A DNA stretch of 64,000 nt from Pyrus communis. Its lineage: Eukaryota; Streptophyta; Magnoliopsida; Rosales; Rosaceae. Shown here one piece after another: positions 35,061-46,343 of this stretch. The position numbers were made by a program, and so were the translations under genes. The notes beneath the pieces were generated by a model. It was not told the origin of the DNA. It made no database searches and saw nothing but the letters and a program-made list of their open reading frames with translations. The stretch covers positions 9,757,501 through 9,821,500 of the forward strand of contig NC_084808.1 of NCBI RefSeq assembly GCF_963583255.1, read 5' to 3'. Numbering within the stretch: the stretch's first letter is position 1; each line of letters begins with the position of its first letter.

Positions 35061-38000
35061 TTATTTCACATTCATTGCAGCAGCCATATTCCTTAGCTTC
35101 TGAGAGATTTCAGAAAACGATGGCCTCTGTGAAGGCTCAGGAGCCCAACAACTTTCCATCAAAGACTTCCATTCTGGATCGCACCACGTGGGAATTTGAG
35201 GACGCAGAGTGTTGTTCACTATACCTCCTGCAAGCAAAACAAAAGAATAGATTGCAGATCAGAACTATACCGTAGTATCCTTGACTGGTATCATTCAATT
35301 GTGGATGTTGTATGGGCATTTAATACCTAGAAAATGGGCTCATTAAAAAGCATGCAAACAATTCATGTAAAATCCAAGCATGCCAACCCAACGGGCATGT
35401 GTAAGAGATGACTGCCGTAGGTGCTCAGTCATGGACTGACACAGGGATAAGACAGCACCGGTAATTGCAATGAAAGGTGACTGTTGCCGAATAATGCAAA
35501 ATTACTGATACCAAAGGAAAAGGATACTTTCTTTTTCTTCCTAGCAAATATCTACACGTTAACAATTCCTAAGAGAATCAAAACGATGAGAAAAATACAG
35601 TGGACAATTCGAACAAAACATGAAAGTTACAATTCGAATTGCAAAGCAGATAGTTGACAAATAAGGTTAAAGTGTCAAATCAGCAGAAAATATGTTATAA
35701 TTGCCAAATGTTAGAAAATAGTCTTAAAGCTAGGGGGTTTCTTTAAGAACTTGCTCAAATTCTACTATTTTCACATGAGCAACGACTGAAAAGAAAACAG
35801 ACAGCAAGCAACTTTGTTTTGTCAATTGTCCAGCACTAGTATATATAAAGTGAAGTTAGATCTTACATAGATTTTACATGACAGAACCGGACAATTTCAG
35901 CTAGAAGACAAATGGAATTGAAATGCGATTGCATATAAGCTCGCATCAAATACATAATGTACGCATCCACGATTACAAGTACATTCGCAGAGATTGGTGT
36001 TGTATTACTAAATCAATAATGAGAATGACCCAGAGATAACATTTTGAACAAAAATGGAAGGAATATATTACGAAAAAAAAATTAAACAGAATATATGCCT
36101 ACAAAACATTGGTTCTTACCAATTATAGAAGCACAATGCATATCTCTATATGGTTCATCTCCCGTAAGAAGTTCCCACATAACAATTCCAAATGAGTACA
36201 CATCAATCTACAAAATTGAAAATAACACGAGACTATGAGAGTTAAAGGCTGAGAAAACTAGTGACACTTCCAAGAGTTATCACTCACGAGAGACATAAAC
36301 TTCAATATATGTTCCAAGGCTAAATTCACTATTACCTTCTCTGTTACCATGTTACTTTTCCCACTAAGAAGCTCAGGTGCCATCCAGGGCAAAGTTCCAC
36401 GAACACCTCCAGACACTAAAGTCTGTTGTTTTACTTTGGATAATCCCAAATCACCAATCTAAAGAAACGTACACACATCAATATGAGTCCCAAAAAGAAA
36501 GCACACTAAGATAAAGTGAGCTGGAAAGTAAGAATGGAAAGGAGGTGGCAGAATTTGATATTTAAATCATCCAACCTTACATACAGGCCGTTGTGGATCT
36601 CTCATATTTACTAATAGATTTTCACACTTTAAATCAAAATGCACAATATTTTTTCCATGCAGATACTCCATCCCAAATGCAGCATCCATAGCTATGATCA
36701 ATCTTTTACGACGATCAATTGTTCTGATCAATTGCATAAATAGATTCATCACATACTAGCAAAGAATAAGAGAGCCCTAATATAGAAACTGAGAAGAAAA
36801 CAATAGTGCAAATTAGAAATATTCCTTCCCAGACAACTAACTAATTACCGGTCTTTTTTCTGCAAAAACTGTTTCAAAGAACCATTAACCATGAATTCGG
36901 TCACAGTTGCTAAAGATCCATCAGGGCCATCGCGAACAATACCATACATGGAAACAACATTTGGGTGATGCAATGAACTCAGTATTAAAGCCTCCTTCCA
37001 GAAATCCGCAATCTGAGAAGACAAGAAAGAAGAAGTCAGTACCACACCCATAGATGAAAATATGAAGAACATACAATTTTTAGAGGAAGAATAATGTCTC
37101 CCTCTCGACAACATCATTTCAGTTACTTCAGTTCAAAAAGTGAACATAATAAGATTACAGACTAAATCTCCATAATGTGAATTATATTAAATGAATGGTA
37201 TAATTACGGCATCAGCTAGCACAGTCACTACTTCCATAGCAGAAATTTGCAAGAAACAAGATCACATAAAATGCCAGAACAAACAATATGTTGGGCAGAC
37301 CACAAATGGGACAAACAAGAAGGTGCTACATAATAGGTTATAAGAAACTGTAATATTCTAGAAAGGAAGATTGCTCAGTTGTTACCAAACGTTCTCTTTC
37401 TGATGGTCTCCCAGCAAAACAACTGGACTTTATTCTCTTTATTGCTACATCAGACCCCTTCCACTTCCCATGAAACACAGCCCCGTAAGTCCCAGAACCT
37501 AATTCTCGGATCTCCTCTAGATCATCATTCCTTATTGTCTGTCAAAAAAATTTACAATCATACAGTTAAAAGAAAACCGCATGAAAGACCAAGAAACATG
37601 GTATAGGAAATATGAATGTAGGATTTAACAACGACACAAAGATGACTGCGAAAAGAAACCTGCAATCCCTTGGCAATAGCTTCTGCCTCGGCCTTTGTTG
37701 GCTCAATTTTGGAATTGTTTAGATTATCACTATCAGAATCCAATTCCCTGTCTCCAGGAGTGTTCTACAAAACAACACCACATTAAGATGACAAAAAAAA
37801 AAAAAAAAAAATACACATAATCCAATCTCATTTATAGCATTTCATATAGTTCTCACCGGTTGTTCCAAATTTTTTGCAGCTGCTTCTTTGTCTATTGAAC
37901 TACTCTTCTCAGGGTCAGTACTTTCTTCAGCATTGGTTTTCACCTCCTCAGCCCCCTCTAGAGCAGCTTTTTTCACAGAAGCAATCAATTCCGGTATGAA

Positions 38001-40262
38001 ACTCAAATTGTTAACAGAAAGTTTACGAGTAGACTGATCCTCGTCACTTGTTTTGCCAACATTACAACTTTCTTCTGCAAGCTTAGCAAAATTCGAATTT
38101 ATTGACTCAAGAGATACCACACCACCATTTTTATCACAACGATTGTTTGGATTTATAACCTCTGTTTCAGGGTTCTCCACCTTGTCCACAAGATTCACCT
38201 CATTTACTCCAGGTGAACTCTTTTCCTCCAACCTTACAACTCCGGCGCTGGGGTCCAAAGGAATAGCATAATTTATCATATCAGGTGTAGGTTGAATGCG
38301 GTCTGGAGGATATGCTTGATGATTTTCTTGACAGAGTGGGTTTGGGTTCAACTTCACAGCGTTCCCATAAGAATAGTCCGGAGGAACAGTTTTTCCTTCC
38401 AAACCTAACATTTCCTGCGAGGTGTCAACCCAAATATCTTGATTGTCTAATGCAATGGAAAACCCTGGACTATCTTCACGTCTGAGATATCCCACATTAA
38501 CAGAACCATTCACTTGTGGAGCAGAAATGGATGCTTCGTAAGGGGGCGCAGCATGCATTGGGCTCTGAACATTTCTCCATACTGCCTGTCCAGGTGCATG
38601 TCCATGAGACCCCTGTCCAGGTGCATGTCCATGAGACCCCCGATAAATATTATCTCCTCCATAGGGATAAGGAAAATTTCCATAACGAACACCACGCTCT
38701 TCTACAGGAGCAATGTGTACATGGGGTGGAGCAGCCACAGATCGTTCGTGAAACACTTCATTTCCCATTTCAGGTCCAGCTGGGTGATGAACATAATTGG
38801 AAGTGACATGATGGTCATCCACCGTATTAGGACCAAGAGGCAAATTTATGTGACCATCTACAATGTAAGGATCATTCAATTTCCCAGCTCCAGAAGCATG
38901 TGGTCGTGCTTCCTCAGTCCGGCAATTCAAATGAGGATGTGGAATCCAGCCTCTTTCATGATTTGGAGTCTCACTAAAACGATGAGGACCAGTATTCTGT
39001 TCACTTACGTATATTTCATGGTGCAACTTTGTATCTGGATTCATCACGAAAGTCTCTCTATTTGCAATACACTTGCCACTTGGATTAGCAACATGTTGAA
39101 ATCCATTTGCCATGACTGGTTGCTCAAAATGTGGTTGGTTTCTCTGGAAAGTCATCTGGCAGTGCTCACAAATACTGTTTCCTTCGACGGCATTGTTTCC
39201 ATGAAAAATGTTACCTGGAAATCCTGACTTTTCACCACCTATTGCTCCACTTGGAAGCCATACAACATTCTCAGAATACTGTGGTTGATGTTCATATGGA
39301 GGCTGATGATTCAATGGCTGTCGTGCATATTCTTCAGGCATTCTATCTAAACATTTATCGGGTACATCTGGAAACGGCATACAGTACCGTGCAGAGGAAG
39401 GAGAGGAAGGAAACTCAGCCATTGGTCTTGGATCAAGGTGCGCATGGTGTCTGGGAGAATAGTATGCAGGACTCCAAGGAGCTTCCATTTCGTTATACCT
39501 CTGACTAATCGGTTGATGATGTTGCCCCGATCCTGCATGAGGTATCTTGAGCTGATGCAAGTTGTATTGAGCCATGGATATATCACAATTTCTCTGACTG
39601 TGAAGGCCACCCTCAAGACTCATTGGACTAAAAAATTGTTCCGCTATATGGAGATCATCAACCGGATTAATAAGAGGGGACTCGGGATATTGCTTCCTGA
39701 ATTCGGAGCTATCATTTAAATTATTGAGAGCATCGACATACCTCCTCTCATTATCCCTTTCCTCACCCTCATAGTGCGATGAGCTATCTTGGTCGGGATG
39801 CGAAAACAAAAAAATCCTGAGCCTAGTGAAACCATCGCCAGATCCCAACTTATCATACTCTTCCATCATGTTAGTCACATCATCATCGTTCACAACCGAG
39901 ACAAGAGCATCAAGGTCCTCATCGGGTTGCTGATACTTGAGCACTGCCGCACCTTCATAAAGCTCCCTCATCTTGTTAATCAACTCATCAAACTTGATAT
40001 CTCGTGGAACACTCACAATTCGCGTCTCTCCTCCCACATAACGGAGCTTCCCATCTTGTGGGCGGGGCAATATACTCCCCGAAAAACTACACAGAAACTT
40101 AACACGCGGGTTTTCCGCGTTCGAATTGGGGGACGAAACAGCGGTGGAATTAGAACCAAAGTGAGGGGTAGCGGAAGGGCTATCCATCAAGTATACAGCC
40201 TGATGATCAATTGGGTTTTCGGAGTCAGAGTCGCTCAAGCAGGCAATTCCTTTGTTACACAT
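35061..40262 (-). CDS. PB1-domain Raf-like MAPKKK (B4-type) protein kinase
   Basis: Eight coding exons with GT-AG introns in consistent phase: 37857-40262, 37660-37764, 37386-37538, 36849-37012, 36576-36723, 36336-36458, 36120-36207, 35061-35227; 1117 residues, no stops. PB1 domain at about 53-153 ([28 protein letters not shown] ... [12 protein letters not shown]). A long Pro/His-rich middle follows, then a kinase domain at about 843-1110: G-loop GSGTYG (852-856), Lys871, Glu895, catalytic HFDLKCEN (Asp973), DLG in place of DFG (995-997), activation segment [13 protein letters not shown]. This layout (PB1, long linker, C-terminal Raf-like kinase) is that of plant B4 Raf-like kinases, which phosphorylate SnRK2s in osmotic-stress signalling in Arabidopsis; the role here is inferred. 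Start chosen at MCNKGIAC, the first ATG of the frame. Cytosolic Ser/Thr kinase. Confidence 0.95.
38585..38638 (-). repeat. 27-bp perfect tandem repeat inside the kinase gene
   Basis: Two identical 27-bp units encode the nine-residue repeat GSHGHAPGQ twice in the linker; in frame, so it adds nine residues without harm. Confidence 0.95.
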
Positions 40263-40270
40263 AGTATTGA

Positions 40271-40339
40271 TCACACCATATAATTTCCTTCGAGCCGACA
40301 ATCACAAGCATGTTCATCAACTTCACTAAGATCCTCCAT
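40271..40339 (-). promoter_or_regulatory. possible upstream ORF in the kinase 5' leader
   Basis: ATG at 40339 opens 22 codons (MEDLSEVDEHACDC...) and stops with TGA at 40271, only 8 nt before the main ATG at 40262. If this part is in the mRNA, it would lower or gate translation of the kinase. A 5' UTR intron is possible (GTACCT donor near 40565), so the leader structure is uncertain. Confidence 0.4.
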
Positions 40340-40781
40340 TTATTACAACTCTATCAAAACCACAGAGAACCATAATATCCCCGAACACCAATCCCGACGA
40401 CGATTGAAACAATTTCACCAAAACCAAATCAAAAGAACCGAATTTCAGCCAACAACCAATCAAAATAACACAACGCAAACCTCAAAAGTTGCAAACTTTG
40501 TCGAAATTAGATCCGAATTCAACACAACCCAAATAACCAAATCAAAGAATAATCAAATAGGTACCTTTAAAATGGGGAAACCGGGCAAAATCCAGATGCC
40601 AAAACCCAATCGGAAAATGGAACCTTTGGGTTTGGGTTGCAGACAGACGCGTCTTCAGCCCTCTAGGCCTTGAGTTGCGAGCCGGCGGCGATGGAGCAGA
40701 AGAGCAAAGAGAGTTGCAGAGGCGTGGGAAAGTGAGAGTGAAATTCTATGTTCAAATTGGGTGAGAAGGACGGAGGAGAAG

Positions 40782-40806
40782 GCGATGGCGATGGCGATGG
40801 CGATGG
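40782..40806. repeat. (GCGATG)n hexanucleotide repeat
   Basis: Four units, GCGATGGCGATG..., in the kinase 5' region. Confidence 0.95.
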
Positions 40807-40960
40807 GGAGGAAAGGGGAGAAGATGAAGGGGAAGGGGAAGGAGAAGAGGAAGGACCGCCATAGGCGTGGAGTGGTGGCTTGGTTCGCTTGGCTCGCTTG
40901 GCTTTGGGTCGCGTGATTCTAAGATTCGATGCCTGATTGCCAGGTAGTAGCCACGTGGCA

Positions 40961-41361
40961 CTACCAGCTATTCGCGTTCTCTGCTAGCATCTTATTTATC
41001 TCCTCAGGAATTTTGGGATATGCCTTCTTCCTTCTCAGCCTTCCATCACGTGAGATTTTTCCCTTTCACATCATAAACGAAAAGATTTTTCAATTCCTTA
41101 TTCCGGTTTTTTTTTTCTTTTGAGTTAACGATTTATTTATTCTAAGAATATATTAGTTCCAAACTCATTATTTTGAAAATTCAAATTTAAGACGTTTTAG
41201 TTTAGAATAATGTTAGAAAGATCAAATTTATTTAAATTAAATTTACAAATCAAATAATGTGCTTGTTGATGATTGAATTATTACTAAAAAGCATCACCAA
41301 TAGAAGTCCTTATTTAGAGACTCTCACCACCATTTTTGAGTACTTATTTAAGGAGTTAAAG
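40961..41361. other. intergenic between kinase promoter and aberrant retroelement
   Basis: AT-rich; nothing recognised. Its last five bases, TAAAG (41357-41361), are one TSD copy of the next element. Confidence 0.5.
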
Positions 41362-41783
41362 TGACACATCCCATCCCGGAATGTCTACTAGGACTCCAAA
41401 TCGAGCTATGTTGGTCGACACCGGAAAGGTGATGAAGCCATAAGGTGTAGTGATGTGGAAAATGTGATTAAATTTAAACCTAAAAGTGCCTAAATACAAG
41501 AGTGCGCTAGTGAGCGGGAATGAACTCATTTCACATATGACGTCAAAGCATAAGTAAAGTACTGTGGAGTGGGTAAGGATCTTACCCTCAGAAGTAGCCA
41601 CCTATACCGATATTCGCCAAGAATCCTCGTCGATACAAACGTTTAACAGCTCAAACATGGAAGGGCGCAAAAACAAGGGTAAGTGGATCTTTTCGCTTTT
41701 ATAGTATATATGTATAAATGATAGTTTCCAAAATGCTGGGGGAGTTAGGTGAATACCCACTCAAGTCCTAAAAATTCGAAATC

Positions 41784-41905
41784 ACATCAAGTATGAAATG
41801 TGTTGACTTGGTGAGTTGATCCACTATCACCCAAATACCATCATAACCAGTCCACATACGAGGTAACTTGTACATGAAATTCATGGTAATATCTTCCCAT
41901 TTCCA
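41784..41905 (-). pseudogene. integrase core fragment in antisense
   Basis: Minus strand: [39 protein letters not shown], the first part of a Ty3 integrase core; the catalytic Asp of the ITMDF block is Asn here. On the minus strand it runs directly into an LTR piece (GATGTGATTTCGAATTTTTAGG) that matches 43513-43575 of the right LTR. Confidence 0.8.
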
Positions 41906-42852
41906 TTGTGGTACGGGAAAATTACTCGTTGAATCAGTTGGCAAAACAGTTTATTTTGGAAATTGTTAAATATCATGGTGTTCCAGTGAGTATCATTTCT
42001 GATCGGGATCCCAGGTTCACTTCTAAATTTTGGGTAGCTTTCCAGGAAGCTCTTGGTTCGAGATTGCTTTACAGCACAATTTATCACCCTCGGACAGATG
42101 GACAATCTGAGAGAACTATTCAGACACTGGAAGATATGCTGAGGTCCTCAGTTTTGCAGTTTGGAGATGTTTGGCATAAGCGTTTAGCTTTGATCGAGTT
42201 TGCTTATAATAACAGCTATCATTCTAGCATTGGCATGTCACCTTTTGAGGCACTTTATGGAAAACCCTGTCGTACTCCTTTATGTTGGTCTGAAGTTAGC
42301 GAGAGAGTGTTAGTAGGCCCTGAGATTGTGGATGAGACTACGCAGAATATTCAGGTGATTAAAGCTAACTTGAAAGCAGCCCAGGACTGACAGAAGAGTA
42401 TCGCCAATAAACATGCCACTGATAGAGTATATAAAGTTGGAGATTAGGTATTTTTTAAGCTATCTTCATGGAAAGGCGTGGTACGGTTCGGTAAGAAAGG
42501 TAAGGTAAGTCCTCGGTATATTGGACCATATCAGATAACTGAGCAAGTTGGTAAGGTTGCCTACATGCTTGAGCTACCTCCGCAGTTATCAAAGGTACAT
42601 GATGTTTTCCATGTGTCTATGCTTCGTCACTATGTTTCTAATCTGTCACATGTGATCCATCCTCAACCACTAGAGATTAGCCCAGATTTGACTTAGCCAG
42701 TGACGATTTTGGATTGGAAAGATAAGGTTCTCCAGAATAAGACTGTTCATATGGTGAAAGTTTTATGGAGGAACCATTCGGTCGAGGAAGCCAACTGGGA
42801 AACTAAGGAGTGTATGCGAGACTTGTATCCACGTCTGTTTTATAGTTATTGA
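41906..42852 (+). pseudogene. integrase C-terminal part with chromodomain-like tail
   Basis: Reads [34 protein letters not shown], then YHPRTDGQSERTIQTLEDMLR (the second catalytic Asp and the Glu present), FAYNNSYHSSIGMSPFEALYGKPCR and the C-terminal GPYQITEQVGKVAYMLELPPQLSKVHDVFHVSMLRHYV. It ends with ILDWKDKVLQNKTVHMVKVLWRNHSVEEANWE, a chromodomain-like tail as in Tekay/Del chromoviruses. Stops at about 42388, 42446 and 42694 break it. The polypurine tract is at about 42889-42901. Confidence 0.85.
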
Positions 42853-42904
42853 TATGTTGATGTGTAGAAATTTCAGGGACGAAATTTTCTTAAGGGGAAT
42901 AGAC

Positions 42905-44274
42905 TGTGACGACCCGTCAGAAATTATTATATATATTTTCTCCCCGAGTGTGTAAAGTGACGATATTGCCCTCGGTGGCTTAGTGATGTAGATGTACATA
43001 TGTAGTTTTAAATTATTTCCTTGCTGTCATAATTAAATTGTACCCTACACCACGAGCGCGTTGACACGAGTTAGGGCCGAATCGAATTTCTAACGAAAAA
43101 GTTACAATTATTAAAAGAACGTAAATGGGCCAAAGTAATTAATTGTTGGGCTTTTATTTGTTTTGAGACCAATTACAAATTTACTCTCTCTTTTTGCCCA
43201 ATCCGGAAACACACGCACAATAAAAATCTCTCACCCTTCCCTTGCTACCCTATCACGTATGTACACACTCACACCCTCACTTTCTCTCTCCTCTCTCTCG
43301 GACCTTCTTCCTCTTTCTCCTTCCTCTTCCGTACACCGTGAAACCCATACACATCCCACTCAGAACTCACACTGATCGAGCTTTTAAAGGCCACCATCGT
43401 GTTCCTCTTAAGCTCACGACTCCAGATGTACCAATAGTTTGAAGAAAGGACGAGTGCTACACGACAACCAGGAACTTCGGTGAGGAGCCCAGTTTGCTCC
43501 GACACAATCTTGATGTGATTTTGAGTTTTTAGGACCTAAGTGGGTATTCACCTAACTTCCCTAGCATTTTGGAGCAATTTTGGAGTGAAGTGGACGTCGG
43601 AACACACTAGTTCGAGAAGTTCCAATTTGGCCGGATTTTCCCAGCTTTATTCCGACCATTTTTCCATTGGTTTTAGGGCCTCTAATAGGTATGGTTGTAT
43701 TCTACTCTTCAAGACCTTCAAATCCATATAAAATTCATGAATTTTGGTTGAGAAATGAAATAGTTATAAGCTTTAGAAATTTTTCCAGAAACTGGCGAAC
43801 CTGACGGTGGTCGGCGGTGGACTCAGGCAAGTCACCGGAGAAGAAGGAGCATATTCCGTTAACTTTTCTTTCTATATATTATAACGGCACTAGGTAATTT
43901 TAACAGAATATTCTACTATTTTAACAAAATATTCCCTAACGCTGTTAGGGGTTCCCTCAACGTGTCAGGCACGTGCCTGCGCATGGCTGGGGCATGTGGC
44001 CGTGCTTTGGCCGGTGCGTAAGGGCGCGTGTGAAGTCCAAAAATTATTCTAAAAATATGGGGGTGTTCATGGTGTTGAGTAGATCACATTGGTATATTCA
44101 AACACCCCATTTGAGCAACGTATGAGGAATTCAACCTAAGTTTTGTTTATGTGCTATTGAATTAACATTAAATTAGTTATTTCGCATATAGGTGAGGCAT
44201 ATCCAAGGATGAACGTGGACAAGCGAGGCTAGAGGGCTATAATCCTACTACTTATCAGTGAGTGGGCATTTGCT

Positions 44275-44351
<77 letters not shown>

Positions 44352-45430
44352 TATAGATATAATATGGTTTCCAAAACATTTTTCTTAAATGATTTATGCT
44401 TTGAATGCCATGTCGTAAATGAGTTGCATTTTGAATATTGCACTGTTATACTTATGGATTATATTGTGTGATGTTGTGGAGACTCAAGTAAGCTTCAGGT
44501 GAGTTTGATGTGATTGAATGGATTGTATTGCATTGGTATGCATATATTTATTTAGAGCTCATCAAGGCTGCACCCTAGTATTAGTGTTCCCGCCTAGGGC
44601 TTAGGGTCAGCCTTCACGTGATTGTTCACCTCTCACACCGCACGCTCACCTTGGATTCAAGTCTGGTGCCAACCTGTCATATAGACCACAATAGGTGGTT
44701 CCGACTCGTAGGTGACTCACGATTTATTGCACAGCCTTCACTTGAGCGTAGCACTTGAGCGTACATATTTATACCTAGCCTGTCGTACAGGTCACATCAG
44801 GTGACTCCGACTCATGTGCTAGCCTAGGTTGATGAGTTATAGTTCCAGTCGTACAGGTCACATTAGGTAAGTCTGATCGGCAAGTTATTTTACATTGATT
44901 CTACACCTGGCTTACATGATTTAAATGTTAGGACATGGCATATTTTGGGTTTCACTACTCTTGTGCGTTGTTTTATATATATTTAGTATTATTTTTTGGA
45001 AACTATACGGGTTTTACAGTGAGGGCTTATTATTTTCAGAAAAGATAAATACATTTTCAAATGATTTGTTTTTGCCCACTCACCCTTCTGTTTTGCGCCC
45101 CTCCAAGTTCTAGGTAGCTCATCATCCTTGGTGGCTCACGAGGACTTCATGGCGGTTCTGACGTCTCCATAAATAAGTAGGGATCTTCTCCCTATTTGTA
45201 TAATTAGTACTTAGTTGGTTTAACTGCACTTTCATTTACCTACGCTCTGATATGTGTGTATCTTATACTTAATCACTTTCACACACTTATATTTTATCTC
45301 TAGCTTATGTAGGTTTAGTTTTGGTTTTTATTTAGACACATTTTTCTATTATTATCACTTCTGTTGCGCATGTGGCTACGTCACCCTCACATGACAGCCA
45401 GCATGCCTTGACTTCGGTTGGGGTGTGTCA
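42905..45430 (+). repeat. 3' LTR of the chromovirus-like element (LTR1, 2526 bp)
   Basis: TGTGACGACCCGTC...GGTTGGGGTGTGTCA with TG...CA ends, directly after the polypurine tract. Shares phrases along its length with LTR2, LTR3 and inverted LTR4. Contains a (CT)n run (about 44280-44316), a (TA)n run (about 44319-44350) and three copies of the 30-nt hairpin module. Confidence 0.9.
44676..44877 (+). repeat. hairpin modules in LTR1 (three copies)
   Basis: 44676-44705, 44782-44811 and 44848-44877, each 30 nt. Outer arm GTCG/CGAC (GTCA in the first), inner arm ACCAC/GTGGT in the first and GTCAC/GTGAC in the second; the third is degenerate on its 3' side. Confidence 0.85.
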
Positions 45431-46343
45431 TAAAGGGAATCTTTGTGTCCCTAAATGAAATTTGCGTGATAATTTGATTAGTTGCATATTTTTTAATTAA
45501 TTAAAGGAAAAATTAGTATCCGGTCCCTAGTTACTAATGTTCATTGACTGACACTTTATTAGTTTTCAAATTTTGATCCAAGTCCCTAGCATTAATGTAA
45601 TAATGAATTTACATGTCAGTTACATAATTTTTTAAAATAAAAATTAATAATTGATTTAGAATTTTAATACTCTCATCTCTATTAACCTCCTAACTAATTT
45701 TCAATTCAATATATTTCCAAAATAAATAAGTATAGAATAAGTTTGTACCCATTAGCTTTTTAAAATAAATGTTTTCAATTTTTTAATCTTATATGTACCC
45801 GTTCGAGTAATTTTTTCAAATTTTTTTGTCTTAAAATGTACTCATTCTTAAATATACTAATTTATTAAATGTAAAATATACCCCTTTTTTTATATATAAA
45901 ATCTATTCATTTTTTTTTCTAATCCATTTTTAAACTTATATGGGTATATTCTTTTTTCTTTGATTTGAGAATGTATCCATGTCAAGTTTAATCGAAAAAA
46001 TTTATTAATGCTACTAAGCCTAATATCTTTTCTTTTTTTCTTTTTTCTTTTTTTTTTTTTTTGTGTGATTTTGAAGAATGTACCCATGTTTTGGTACAAT
46101 AATTTTTTGGTTAATTTTGATGAATGTACCTATATTTATATATACACACACAATAATATAATTTATATTTTAATATTTTTAATCCCACAAATTATGGTTT
46201 TTTATTTAAAATCTCATTATTATAAACAATTAAAATTTCAATTTTTAATATAAAAAATATAGTAACATACATAGAAATAAATTATCACATTAATTTCATG
46301 GACTTTGATAAAAAATTGAAAACCAACAAGGTTTGAGTCAAAG

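Larger units (their letters stand above)
40263..40960 (-). promoter_or_regulatory. 5' UTR and promoter region of the kinase gene
   Basis: Includes a GC-rich stretch at 40670-40920 with a (GCGATG)4 run at 40782-40805 that is likely in the leader or first exon. No TATA box was clear. Open frames over the repeat (MPRGYYLAIR...) are not supported. Confidence 0.45.
41362..45430 (+). mobile_element. rearranged chromovirus-like Ty3 element with inverted left part
   Basis: Left part 41362-41905 is in minus orientation: LTR 3' end first (TGACACATCCC...), then a second LTR piece, then an integrase fragment. Right part 41906-45430 is in plus orientation: integrase, polypurine tract and a full 3' LTR ending GTGTGTCA. 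Both outer ends are LTR 3' (U5) ends, yet the whole is flanked by a perfect 5-bp TSD TAAAG (41357-41361 and 45431-45435), so it looks like one insertion of a rearranged copy. Confidence 0.7.

Noticed and set aside
38514..39227. Plus-strand open frames of up to 237 codons over the kinase gene
   Set aside because: Antisense shadows of the large first coding exon of the kinase.
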